Origin: Hyaloperonospora brassicae
Taxonomy: Eukaryota; Oomycota; Peronosporomycetes; Peronosporales; Peronosporaceae
Reading direction: 5' to 3'
Assembly (NCBI GenBank): GCA_947650285.1
Contig: CANTFL010001040.1
Span: forward strand, 47,957-111,956
Length of the DNA: 64,000 nucleotides
In this document: piece by piece, positions 30,493 to 40,477 of the stretch
Layout: each line of letters opens with the position of its first letter
How positions within the stretch are numbered: the first letter of the stretch is position 1
The notes under the pieces: model-generated
Told to the model about the DNA's origin: nothing
What the model saw: the letters and a program-made list of their open reading frames with translations, nothing else
The model's database searches: none
Translations under genes and position numbers: made by a program

Positions 30493-32470
30493 TTACTCCT
30501 CGTTCATGCTCGGCAGGTCTTTCTTGTCGACAATGTGAGCAAACGGAAAAGGACCGACGAACTCATACTGGCTCTGCTTGCGCGTCGACTTTTCCACGTC
30601 GCTGTAGTCCAGATCTGGATACATCGCCTTGTTTGCTGCGTATGACTGCGCGTGCCACTCAATGTCGAAGTCGTTTACGTAGAAATTGCCAAATTGTGCC
30701 TTGTATTGCCGCTGCACTTCGTATGGGTAGAAGTAGAAGCCACAAGCGTCCGGATCATTCTCACGTATCTCCTCTTCCACGGGAGACAACACGTACGCAA
30801 TCTTTTGCGCCAACATTGGGGGCAGGCATAGCTCTGTCGACTTGCTCGTCACCGTGTTGTACTCGAGCAAACACATGTGCAGCATACGGTCGCCCCACTG
30901 CGTCGTGTTGCGCACAAAGTACGTATAATCATCCTTCACGATGCAGAATAACGGGTCAGTGCAGCGCAAGTGCAGAGGCTGGAAGCTCACCCTCGCATAC
31001 AGCTCCGTCTCTTTCGACAGACATGACTCCGCACCAGTTCCTGGTGTAGTGGAGCGGTCAATAGGCAACGGAATGTTCATGCCAGGATCAGCGTGGCGTT
31101 CGGAGCGGACGACTTCGTCTGTGTTGCCACACTGGTACCAGTTCTCGGGATTGTGGCTATTGGGGCAAATACTGGCCTCCTCCCACTCCGTAATCTCTTG
31201 CATCCAGTACTTCAGACTATGGCTGCCTCGGGCATGCATCGGTCCGAGCGCTGGGTGAATGCCATCAAACCACGAATTTTTGAGAATGAACCCACCAGTG
31301 TAGCCCTGTTTAGTGCTAGCGCGGAAGAGATCATTGTAGCCAACGAGAGCCATGACGTGTCCACCCTCGGGGTTCATAACGTGACTCGTGATGAACTCGC
31401 CGTTCATGTTGTATCCCTCTCCTTTTGCAATCGGAACACAGCACGTTGTCATCGACAGCTCGGGTGGGCAGAGCGAGCACGATGTCGATGCAGGGTCGCA
31501 CTGCTCTTCGCCAGCAAGTTTGCCGATACAAGGATAGTAATGCGTCGTATAAGACATAGCTGTCGTGAGCGACATGACTTGACGGTGGTTCACCATTGCA
31601 CGCTTGATCGATGCTTCATCCATGAGGGTATCCATGCGCTTGATTGTCAGCCGCAGTGGGTTCGCTTGTCGTTTCGCAGACGTGAGTGCAGGACACACTG
31701 TGTTGTTCTGACCGTCGAACGGCTCGTACGCACAGATCGAGTCCGGATAAATATTGTCCTTTAACCCGTTCATCAAGTACAATAGCAGCGTCGCGTCGCC
31801 ACCTTCGGACGTGTTTTTCCAGACACCGTTTCCAGGAATCAAACAGACCACTTGCTGCGGCGAGTCAGCAGGACCTGCGCATAGCCGCAGCACCTCGGCC
31901 CCATAGGCTTGCTCGGACAGCGCTAGATATTCGTCCGTCTTGAGCCATCCGCGAGCGATTCCTTGCTGTCGGTAGCTGTTTTCCAGTAGAGCTATGGTAG
32001 CAAAGTCCCAGCACGTCCCGCGCTCGTCTTGTGTCTTGAGAGGCGTGACAGACTCGACCGCGAACGACGTCATTGCCCGCGACCTGCTGTCGTAGAGTTC
32101 CACTGGTGGGAGACGCGACTGCGTCAAGACTGCTGCCTGCATCGCTTTGCTACGACGGACACGACGGGAACAATAAACACGTTTCGTTTCGTCGATCAAA
32201 TTGGTTCGCATGGGATCCATGTGATGTAACCGAAAACACGAACATTTCCGTCACGTGCTGCTCGAGCGTGGCGAGACGGTCTTCGTGAGCGGCTCGAGAC
32301 GACTGCACGGTCGCAGCAAGGCCCAGGGTTGCGACCACGAGCGCTGCGCCGAGCACCACACCTTGCCACGATCGCAGCGGACTTGCGGGCGTTGTTCCTT
32401 GACCGGTGCAGTTGGGCACGAAAGAGTCGCACTCGCCTACGACTCGCGTAGCGCCGTAGGCGCTGGACAT
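30493..32470 (-). CDS. Papain-like (C1A) cysteine protease, membrane-anchored
   Basis: The core frame (32220-30493) has the papain-family catalytic set: Gln64 and Cys70 in KTQDERGTCWDFA, His288 in GGHVMALVGYND and Asn315 in ILKNSWFDG (numbered from the ATG at 32220). The usual GSCWAF is GTCWDF here, as in oomycete C1A proteases. Several Cys pairs (for example CDPASTSCSLCPPE, TTCC) suggest disulphides and an extracellular or lumenal catalytic part. No propeptide of normal length is seen. A separate frame from ATG 32470 encodes 72 residues with one membrane segment (about 36-56, WQGVVLGAALVVATLGLAAT). Splicing out 32119-32254 would join them in phase into a 613-residue type II membrane protein (catalytic Cys108, His326, Asn353). 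The alternative is a 575-residue protein from 32220. The gene diverges from the HECT gene. Confidence 0.88.
32119..32254 (-). other. Candidate intron in the protease gene
   Basis: On the minus strand GTGACG (donor side) to ACGCAG (acceptor side), 136 bp, phase 0. Removing it fuses the membrane-segment exon to SRLPPVELYDSR in frame. The donor is not a perfect GTRNGT, and other donors nearby (GTGTTT, GTTACA) cannot be excluded; a simple frameshift or sequence error would give the same picture. Confidence 0.45.
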
Positions 32471-32581
32471 GTTCGCTGGAGATCGCTTGAGCCGACTCGA
32501 CTGGTTTGAAACACTTTGCTGTGTGGAGAGACAACGACTGGTTGTTTTCAGAGTCCTGAATCTGGTTGATCAAAAGTGCAT

Positions 32582-32590
32582 GAAAATGAA
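32582..32590 (-). promoter_or_regulatory. Initiator-like start site of the protease gene
   Basis: TTCATTTTC on the minus strand fits the oomycete initiator consensus (YTCANTYY), about 117 bases upstream of the ATG at 32470. A three-codon upstream frame (ATG CAC TTT TGA) follows directly. Support is by pattern only. Confidence 0.35.
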
Positions 32591-33140
32591 CGTTTAGCTT
32601 GACAACGGGGAGGGTTGTTGAAATTAGATTGCGAGAAATGATTGAGTCATGCGACAGAATGGGTTTGCGGATCTTATTAGGAATCGATCAAGCAAACACC
32701 CTATCTCAGATCAAAGCCTTCTAGATCTAGTCGAGTGGTTTCCAACCCTTGTTCGCCTCTTACCCGGTACAGTTTAGCAACAAACGGCCAAAATTGATTT
32801 AGACAGCTAGGACAAAACGCATTTAGCTGCGAAACTTGGTTACGAGCTACCATATGATCTGAACGCAAGGGTTAACACAGAATAGCGTGGTTTTCAGCAC
32901 TGATCTAGTACATACGATGAGCTTACATTTCCTTCTAAATGAATAGAAAAGAACACGTCAGACATTCGACCCAGCCAGTCGACACGCTGAGTATACGACG
33001 TCGTGGCCTACACACCATGCCCGATCGTAATGACTTACGACACAACTTACAAATTGACTTGTAATTCATTACAAGTCGAAACTCAGCAAACTTGGCCCCT
33101 GTTTTTAGCACGCCTAGAAAGACCCATATTCCCACCCGAA
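32591..33140. other. Shared upstream region of two divergent genes
   Basis: About 550 bp between the candidate start sites of the C1A protease and the HECT ligase, with no supportable coding frame. A short inverted repeat, ACTTGTAATTCATTACAAGT, is at about 33057-33076. Confidence 0.5.
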
Positions 33141-33142
33141 GC

Positions 33143-33154
33143 TTCTCATTTGTG
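33143..33154 (+). promoter_or_regulatory. Initiator-like start site of the HECT gene
   Basis: TTCTCATTTGTG resembles the oomycete initiator (YTCANTYY) with A at 33148 as the probable first transcribed base. It lies 224 bp before the preferred ATG at 33372 and just before an in-frame ATG at 33159. Confidence 0.35.
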
Positions 33155-33371
33155 AAAAATGAGTCAGCCAGTCCGATCAAAATGGCACAATCCACTTCTT
33201 TCCCCACTTTCGAAAGAACGTATCGCGCCATTGTTCCGTCAAAACAGCTACCCCATTCTCCCTCCTCAGCGTCTCAATCGCTCGCTTCGCTGGTCCACTC
33301 GACTCCCGCTATCTCTGTCTCGGCAGGAACAATCGTTGCGTCTGCTGTCGATTCAGTTATCGAAAAACAGA

Positions 33372-36300
33372 ATGTTTGACGGCAGTTTTAAGGCTTCGCG
33401 TAAAGTGAACCTCAGTGGTCGCAAGAAGCCCCTAACGGCGTCGACATCAAGTTTTGGAGGTCAACATGACGCGGCGTCTGGCTCGAAGGAGGAGCTCTTG
33501 CGGGCAAATCGTTTGGCAAGGAAAGAACGACAGGCACTCAAGTTACGCACAGCTGCAAGTATAAAGATTCAGGCCCAATATCGTCGTGTCCGGGCGTTAC
33601 GAAGCGCTCGAGCTGCTGTATTGGCCAATTTAGAATATCAGCTTAAGCAGGTGATGCTGACAGCCGATATCCAGCATCCGGCGCTGCCTATACAGCAGCT
33701 CCAGCTGATTCTACGACAGTTTTTATTTGCGCGGCCGAGAGGGGCGACGACGTTCGCGGCGGAAAAAAAGCGAAACGTGACGAAGCAGAATTTCAAGACG
33801 GACGTCAAAACCTCTGGACGCAAAATACAGGATTACGTGGTTTTTCTATTGCTTGTGAGCAGTGGAAGAGGCTTGACCGAATTGGCTACGAATGTGTTGG
33901 CTGCCGAGAAAGACAGTGTATGGGTTTACCAAATTTCGAGGATGAGCGAAATCGCTTTGTGGACATTAGTGCACGAAGAGCTTCCAACGTCAGTGAACAA
34001 TGCTCAAGTTGCAGTCAATCCGTATCTGATGCTACTGGACACACTGACAAATGTGTCACAATACCCGACTTTTGAAGGCTCGAAAGCCCTGTCAAACGTG
34101 GTGTATTACCTTGGCATGTCAACACGATACAATATTTTTGATGCAATGACAGCGTGTATCACATACCAGGCACACGAGAACGAGTCACGTGTGTTGAACG
34201 ACCAGTTGGTGCAAGTCATTGCAAGAATTGCAGCCCAGACGCTGCAATTTGCCGCGGACATTTTCCACGATCGAGGTGCTGGTCTTTTGTTACAGTTTGC
34301 GAGGAAACTATTACCGACTCCATCATCGGCAACGTCGCCGATCACGAGCTACGTAACGACCACGGCCTTGTCAATCGAGAACGGTTCTCGTGACGCAACG
34401 ACTCAAAGAATGGGCCTTTTTTGGGCAAATGTCGCTCATCGATTTTGCAGTGACTCGAAGATGTCGGCACTATCGTGGCCAGAGCGAGCCATTTGCGTTG
34501 GAAACGTGATCGAACTGGCGTTTGGGTGTTTGTTTGATGAAGCGCTTGTACAAATTATTCCGCTTGTGCTGTCAGAATTAGTGACCCCATCACTTGTGCA
34601 ATGGGCGTTCGACGTGAAATACCTTCAGCAAGATCCTATGGTGCTTGTGGAAGATGATGGCATGAGCGATGATGGTAACGGGCCGAGTATCTCGGTGCCT
34701 GTCAAGGACGTTGCAATCGACGAAGAAGTGCAGCGCGGTGTAAAAGATCTCGGCGATGCAGAGCCGAGTGTCCGTATGCAGTGGCAAAAGCTTTGCTACT
34801 CCAGATTTGCTGTGCTGTGTCTTGACGTACTGCTGCGTATGAAAGAAGGGACATCAGAGCCAGATCTGCCTGGCGAGAGTGCTGTTTGTCAGCTTTGCGA
34901 TATCCTTACTACTGTAATTTTGTCTACAGGGCGGTCTCACGTGCTGAGTGTGGCTGCAAACTTTACAAACCCTCCGTCAGCTATGCTTGCTTTGTTAAGT
35001 GCCATGACGGTCGATCAGTTTGCCGAGTGGCCTGCCTCTCCCATTCCCAATCGAAATCGCGTCAACAGCATGTGGCAGTGGATAATCTCAAAGGTTACGA
35101 GCGCCATTTCTCGGCCCTCAATGCGATCGCTCGAACACGGTCCGCTTGATGTAACGACGGTGCCATTGCAGGTGCTTCTGCTGTTCAACTTGGCCTACTC
35201 TCACATGCTTTTGGGACTTGACGATGAGACGTTTTATGACGGACAATGGCCACTTCGCTTGAGCGAGGTAAAAGTCTTGGTGACATTGCTAAAACAGTTT
35301 ATCTACGATGTGTGTTGGGCATGTGATAGCGACAACGCGCTGCCAACCGGTAACCTGGAGGAAAGAGATCTCGTGAGACTCTCGGTCGTTATTACCTCAA
35401 TTAGGCTCTTCAACCAGCTATATGATCGGGATTGTCGGCGTCGTTTTATGCATGACGGCGCGTGGTTATGGCCTTCAATGCCTACGATAAGAGATATTGT
35501 TGACCTAGGACTGATGAACGAGGACAAAACTCACGGTGCGGATGCGATCTACATGCTAATGAGTGGGAATGCATCTTCTCCGTATGCACGCGCAGCACTG
35601 ATCCTTGTCACGATCCCGCAAGTATTGTCGTTCAAAGAACGCGTACAGCTTTTTCAAAAGCTGGTGGAAGACGGCAGGGCACAAGCTGGCAACACGCGCG
35701 ACGAATTCTCGCGGGCCTTGAAGGTTCGGATACAACGCGGTGAGATTTTGAGCGACAGTTATGATTTCTTCCGGCAAGTGTGCGACAACATGTCTCCTGC
35801 AGCCCTTAAATCGCGCATCAAGGTGACATTTATTAACGACCAAGGCCTAGAGGAGGCAGGCATTGACGGAGGTGGCGTGTTCAAGGAGTTCATGGACAGC
35901 TTGACGAGGAATGCGTTTTCGCCAGAGTTTGGTTTTTTCCTGGAAACAGATGACCACCTGCTTTATCCTGATCCCAACGCAAAGTACATTGTGGACACGC
36001 AAAAGGAGGCACTGGACCGCTACCGTTTTCTCGGGCGAGTCTTAGCAAAAGCTGTGTTCGAAGACATTCTCGTGGAGCCACAGTTCGCCGCGTTTTTTCT
36101 CAACAAACTCCTGGGCAAGTTTAATTACATTGACGACTTGCATTCATTGGATCCCGAGCTATACACATCGCTTATGCGTCTTAAGCACTATGACGGCAAC
36201 GTGGAGGATCTGGCGCTGACTTTTAGTGTGAGCGAGGTGCAGTTTGATAAAGTTGTGACACGTAACCTCTTGCCTGATGGCTCTAACGTCCCCGTTACAA

Positions 36301-36821
36301 ACGATGATCGGATTCGTTACATACACTTAATGGCCAACTACAAGTTGAATGTGCTGACTTCCATTGAGTGTACAGCGTTCTTGACGGGCTTCCATGACTT
36401 GATCCCGGGGTCATGGATTCAAATGTTTTCTCCAACCGAGCTGCAGATGCTTATCGGTGGCACTGCCACGAACATTGACATTGATGACTGGGAGCGCCAT
36501 ACTCAATATGGAGGTGGATACCACCCATCTCAACAAGTCATCCAATGGTTCTGGGAAATCGTGAAGGAGGACTTCACGCCTGAAGACCGCGCGGCACTGC
36601 TCAAGTTCATCACGAGTTGTTCCCGCCAACCGTTGCTGGGCTTTTCTAAGTTAGTGCCACAGATCGGTATCCACCAAGTGCGCGTTGAAGATGACGAGCG
36701 GCTACCGTCTAGTGCCACGTGCATGAATTTACTCAAGCTACCAGCTTACTCCAATAAGAACTCAATGCGCAGGAAATTGGTGTATGCCATTCGATCCAAT
36801 GCGGGCTTTGACCTCTCTTAA
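33372..36821 (+). CDS. HECT-type E3 ubiquitin-protein ligase, UBE3C/HUL5-like
   Basis: The protein transfers ubiquitin from an E2 enzyme through its own catalytic cysteine. From ATG 33372 it has 1149 residues. An N-terminal MFDGSFKASRKVNLSGRKKP resembles the start of UBE3C proteins, and an IQ-like motif (SIKIQAQYRRVRALRSAR) lies near residue 60, as in that subfamily. The HECT domain covers about 780-1149, with GGGVFKEFMDSLTRNAF, DRYRFLGRVLAKAVFEDI, GSWIQMFSPTELQMLIGG and the active-site Cys1117 in LPSSATCMNLLKLP. Length and arrangement match UBE3C/HUL5, which acts with the proteasome on hard-to-degrade substrates. The frame stays open upstream to an ATG at 33159 (1220 residues), but those extra 71 residues are low in conservation-type motifs and probably leader. 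No intron is needed. Codon use is balanced, and the gene is intact. Confidence 0.95.
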   Translation: MFDGSFKASRKVNLSGRKKPLTASTSSFGGQHDAASGSKEELLRANRLARKERQALKLRTAASIKIQAQYRRVRALRSARAAVLANLEYQLKQVMLTADIQHPALPIQQLQLILRQFLFARPRGATTFAAEKKRNVTKQNFKTDVKTSGRKIQDYVVFLLLVSSGRGLTELATNVLAAEKDSVWVYQISRMSEIALWTLVHEELPTSVNNAQVAVNPYLMLLDTLTNVSQYPTFEGSKALSNVVYYLGMSTRYNIFDAMTACITYQAHENESRVLNDQLVQVIARIAAQTLQFAADIFHDRGAGLLLQFARKLLPTPSSATSPITSYVTTTALSIENGSRDATTQRMGLFWANVAHRFCSDSKMSALSWPERAICVGNVIELAFGCLFDEALVQIIPLVLSELVTPSLVQWAFDVKYLQQDPMVLVEDDGMSDDGNGPSISVPVKDVAIDEEVQRGVKDLGDAEPSVRMQWQKLCYSRFAVLCLDVLLRMKEGTSEPDLPGESAVCQLCDILTTVILSTGRSHVLSVAANFTNPPSAMLALLSAMTVDQFAEWPASPIPNRNRVNSMWQWIISKVTSAISRPSMRSLEHGPLDVTTVPLQVLLLFNLAYSHMLLGLDDETFYDGQWPLRLSEVKVLVTLLKQFIYDVCWACDSDNALPTGNLEERDLVRLSVVITSIRLFNQLYDRDCRRRFMHDGAWLWPSMPTIRDIVDLGLMNEDKTHGADAIYMLMSGNASSPYARAALILVTIPQVLSFKERVQLFQKLVEDGRAQAGNTRDEFSRALKVRIQRGEILSDSYDFFRQVCDNMSPAALKSRIKVTFINDQGLEEAGIDGGGVFKEFMDSLTRNAFSPEFGFFLETDDHLLYPDPNAKYIVDTQKEALDRYRFLGRVLAKAVFEDILVEPQFAAFFLNKLLGKFNYIDDLHSLDPELYTSLMRLKHYDGNVEDLALTFSVSEVQFDKVVTRNLLPDGSNVPVTNDDRIRYIHLMANYKLNVLTSIECTAFLTGFHDLIPGSWIQMFSPTELQMLIGGTATNIDIDDWERHTQYGGGYHPSQQVIQWFWEIVKEDFTPEDRAALLKFITSCSRQPLLGFSKLVPQIGIHQVRVEDDERLPSSATCMNLLKLPAYSNKNSMRRKLVYAIRSNAGFDLS

Positions 36822-37760
36822 GCGAACGAAGTTGATCCAAACGAAATGGAAAGTAGCCCAGTGGTCTCACAGAGCTGTTACGCAAGACATCCTGATGGTT
36901 GAAAAGTGACCAAGAACAACGACACACAGACCGTTGACCTCAGCTTGTATCTTTCGAATGTGTTTTGTTCATTAACACGGCCATCTAATTGTGGCAGACT
37001 TCGCCTCAAGCAATGTGCCCTTGTCGATCGCCTAATGGGACCGCTTCAACTTGTAAATGGCGACGAATGTGTAACGCTTGGGGAAATGCTGGTTTTGGCT
37101 TCAGAGCCTCCGGGAAAAGACATGATACGAGGCGCAGCACCTACGAGTAGTTTGTAAGACGCCCTGCAGTGTACTAATCTTCTCTGGGGTGATTCCAAAT
37201 TCGCTGCCCATACTGCGTCCGGTTGTGCTCGATTCGGCATGGGTGCAATCTGTTGTGCACTATTTTTGAACATGACACGATGTGCGACGGCAACAGGGGG
37301 ACTGGGGCGACCTGTGAAACTGCATCGTTACCTAGAAGATTGCTGGCGAAGGCGCCACCGCATGTGGCACGTGTTAGGACCTTGTAGGAGCTCAGCTGAA
37401 ATACAGCTGCGCACAGCGATAAGTGATTTACGTGGTTCGAAAAATGAAAGACGGTTTTTGTGAAGCTTGTGAACTCAGACCCATTTCGTATTATCTCTAG
37501 TCGACCTGCATTTGAGTAGCTCACATAATCCTGAAGTGTTGTCCCCACGACGGATTGTATATAAGCTGCAATAAACTCACGACAAAATGAGTACGCTTCC
37601 TCACACTGATAGTATAGGTAGTGACGGCTGAGTAGGCCCGTAGCAACATTCGACAACATTGAGAATGCGGAAGTATAGAGTTTAGATGTAAAAGTGGGCA
37701 TACCAACGTGAGCTGTGCAGTATCATCGGTGAGGCGGATCCTATCACACAAATTGACATT
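36822..37760. other. Region downstream of the HECT gene
   Basis: Contains the HECT 3' flank and short frames only. The longest, 37174-37701 on the minus strand, is listed separately. Base composition is still like the genes here; it changes to AT-rich near 37.76 kb. Confidence 0.5.
37174..37701 (-). CDS. Hypothetical 175-residue protein, doubtful
   Basis: An open frame from ATG 37701 (MPTFTSKLYTSAFSML) to 37174. There is no domain, signal peptide or repeat I recognise. It is the longest frame in the 19 kb between the HECT gene and gypsy-2 and lies at the edge of the compositional change, converging with the HECT gene. It could be a fragment of a decayed gene, a real species-specific gene or chance. 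Confidence 0.25.
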   Translation of the reverse strand: MPTFTSKLYTSAFSMLSNVATGLLSRHYLYYQCEEAYSFCREFIAAYIQSVVGTTLQDYVSYSNAGRLEIIRNGSEFTSFTKTVFHFSNHVNHLSLCAAVFQLSSYKVLTRATCGGAFASNLLGNDAVSQVAPVPLLPSHIVSCSKIVHNRLHPCRIEHNRTQYGQRIWNHPRED

Positions 37761-38604
37761 GATTAAGTATATTGATAGAAACGTTACCTTTGGCGATGGG
37801 ATTCCTCGTTGTTGATGACAATTAGCATTGTCGTATATAGGTTATAACGTACAGTATGTCGATGACCCCACCGTTAAATGTAGGCGCGCGCAATCAGTAG
37901 TCAGCAAGATGTCACCGCATACGTCAATGTCGTTTAAAACTGAAACGTGACAACCTCCGCTTGAAATGACACCTTACAATTTACCTCTACTTACACAATT
38001 TAGGCAGGTGACTCGATTCCTCGTGTAAGTGTACGTGCCGAAGAAGGCCTATCACTTGAGCGAATACAATAATATGGAAAAAAGGGAATCGTATCTGATA
38101 TCGTTGAATCTCCTTGTAAAATTGCAGTTAATCTTACTTTAACGACATTAAACTACAAATTCAAATGTAGCTACCCGCTCACCACCCATCGCGCGAGTCT
38201 AGCAGCGAATGGTGGATAAATCGGGTGATATCATGGCCTATAACAATCAGTAAGTAGAGTGGTGCCGAATGTTACCTTCGAATGTACTTTTCCTATCACT
38301 TTAACTCAGCTAAACATATTGAGGAATATTGTCAGTCGAGTATATATTCTGATTGACCCAATGTCCTGTCAATTACATATAAAAAGGTTGTCCCACCCAA
38401 AAAAAGCTTAGATGAAACTCTAATGATAATTTGTAAGTGGACTGACAAAAACATAAAGCTCTCTTTTGCCATTTAGCTACGCATTACTATTTAAATAGAC
38501 TGCTCTTTATCTACGCTCTAAATTGTGCGTGGTATTTGCGTATATCTGTTGGATGTCATTTGTTTAGATCGCTGATAATATTATATTAAAAGCACAGTGT
38601 CCCG

Positions 38605-38636
38605 TGTAACGGGGAAGCCCATTACATGTCATTTGT
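38605..38636 (+). repeat. Possible LTR-start fragment
   Basis: TGTAACGGGGAAGCCCATTACA followed by TGTCATTTGTAC resembles the beginning of the gypsy-2 LTR (TGTAACGGG...TTACATAACATTTGTGG) and the string at the window end. It is short and diverged. Confidence 0.35.
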
Positions 38637-40408
38637 ACTTTGTATATTAATGCGAATATTTACCTAGCTAGTAACATGTATCGATATTACCTTGCAAATA
38701 CAATATTTGTGGTACATTACCTTCAAGACTTACAAATTTGCCTTCTTTACAGATTTGGTTAATACATACCATAATATCAACCGATTAACAATCAATCGAT
38801 GCTAGGCTCGCCAATGGGTGGTGGACGAATATTAACATAGGATATCGAAAATAATGTAGTTAATCTAAGACAAAGAGAGTTGATTAAAAAAGATAATATG
38901 TTGAATACAGAGCTACAGTTCCCCTACTCGTAGCCTCCTCAGCTTTGTCTTCTACCTCGCGCTTTCTCAACGCCCACATGTACTTGACGTCCGGGAGCAC
39001 GTATTCTTGTGTTTAAAATACACAAGGTTTTACTAGTAATAGGTAAAAGCGTGCCTTGTTACAATCGGATGGCCTCATTCAATAAGCTTCGATAATGCCA
39101 ATGCGAAGAAAACCTTTACAAGTTACACTTTCAATTTGAAAAGGAAGCTTCAGTGACTTCTGCTAACTGATTCATGTAAGCCATTATTAAAACCGAGAAA
39201 GCGACCGATTGATGATAGACGCGCACAATGGGAGGTAATAAATAATTATAATTTTTGGCGTACTAAGATACAGTAACGACATGTTTATTGTCTTTATTAG
39301 AATATGTCTCATCATAAAACACATGGTTCTCTGCTGTCTTCGGCTGTGCTCTAAATATTTGATTTTCTTCCTCTGGACTCTGTGTACGTCAAATAATAAG
39401 GCAGTTGTCAACACTGTAATCGTTGTAGGTAAGCTTACACTGTCGTGCTACAAGCGAAGTACCACGTTACACATGATGCAATAAATGGTATTGCTATATA
39501 TACTATAATATATATTCGTCGAGAAGTCGGCATACAAAATATCATCACGCAGAAGTGCAATTAAGCTTAGGAAGTGAAGTTCATGTAGTCCTACGTCTGT
39601 AATTGTTTTGTACTACGTCTGTAATATTATTCACAACTCAACTATTGACGACAAATCGTCAACATTGTCGAATAAAACTTCTCGAATGAGTCTTAACAGA
39701 TTTAACGCACATATGTAAAAATAGACCGGGGCATGTTTAATCCCATATATGATGATAAAACATTCTTAAATCATGACAGTGGAGTGCCTTTACGTACAGG
39801 GGGGTCGATCAATACGCATGAGACCTGGAACTAGGCACCCGGCAGATACATGAACACATGGGTGGAGACATTTGACATACCTCTGATTAAGCTATTTTTT
39901 CGATACTAGCGTCGGTGCTGGTACCTTTGTAGCATAAATATTTTCTGAAAGTGTGTACTATACGTCATCCTTCTGTGAATTCATCACACATGTTGTCCAG
40001 GGCCTCCATAAGAGGGCTCATCTCTCAAATGATCCATTGCCAATTCATCGGCAAGGATCGTTTGTCGATCGGAATGACTTGCATAAGAAAAAGTGGGTGC
40101 AGCTTTTTACACTGCATTTTTCGGTACATATTAATACGATCTTGCGTTATGTATATTTATCCTATGGTAGCTCGCAAGATATTCCTCACAGAAAATATAC
40201 ATCGTGTCGATCGATTTAAACTTCACATACTATTTTCTCGTCGATACCTCACACCAGAATGAAAATGCTGATTCGATCCTACTGATCAAAAACAATTCTG
40301 TCTATTGTAGACTGAAGAATTTTCGCTGGGCATCTATAAACAATTTATCCGACAGCGAACTGAATGTCGTCGAACCAAGATCTAACTAAATTTTGGTCTG
40401 CGACCAGG

Positions 40409-40477
40409 GTGTCGGCGAATCGAGTGTCGGCGAATTGTTGCCCACGAAAGTGGTGTCGGCGAATCAAGTGTCGGCGA
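40409..40477 (+). repeat. GTGTCGGCGA repeat cluster
   Basis: Four exact copies of GTGTCGGCGA at 40409, 40424, 40453 and 40468. The copies form two pairs with 15-bp spacing, and the pairs are 44 bp apart, so a 15-bp unit GTGTCGGCGAATCRA was doubled twice. It stands out as GC-rich in AT-rich DNA. Confidence 0.85.

Noticed and set aside
31093..31764. 223-codon plus-strand frame
   Set aside because: Lies antisense to the C1A protease, whose catalytic motifs are unmistakable, so it is a shadow frame.
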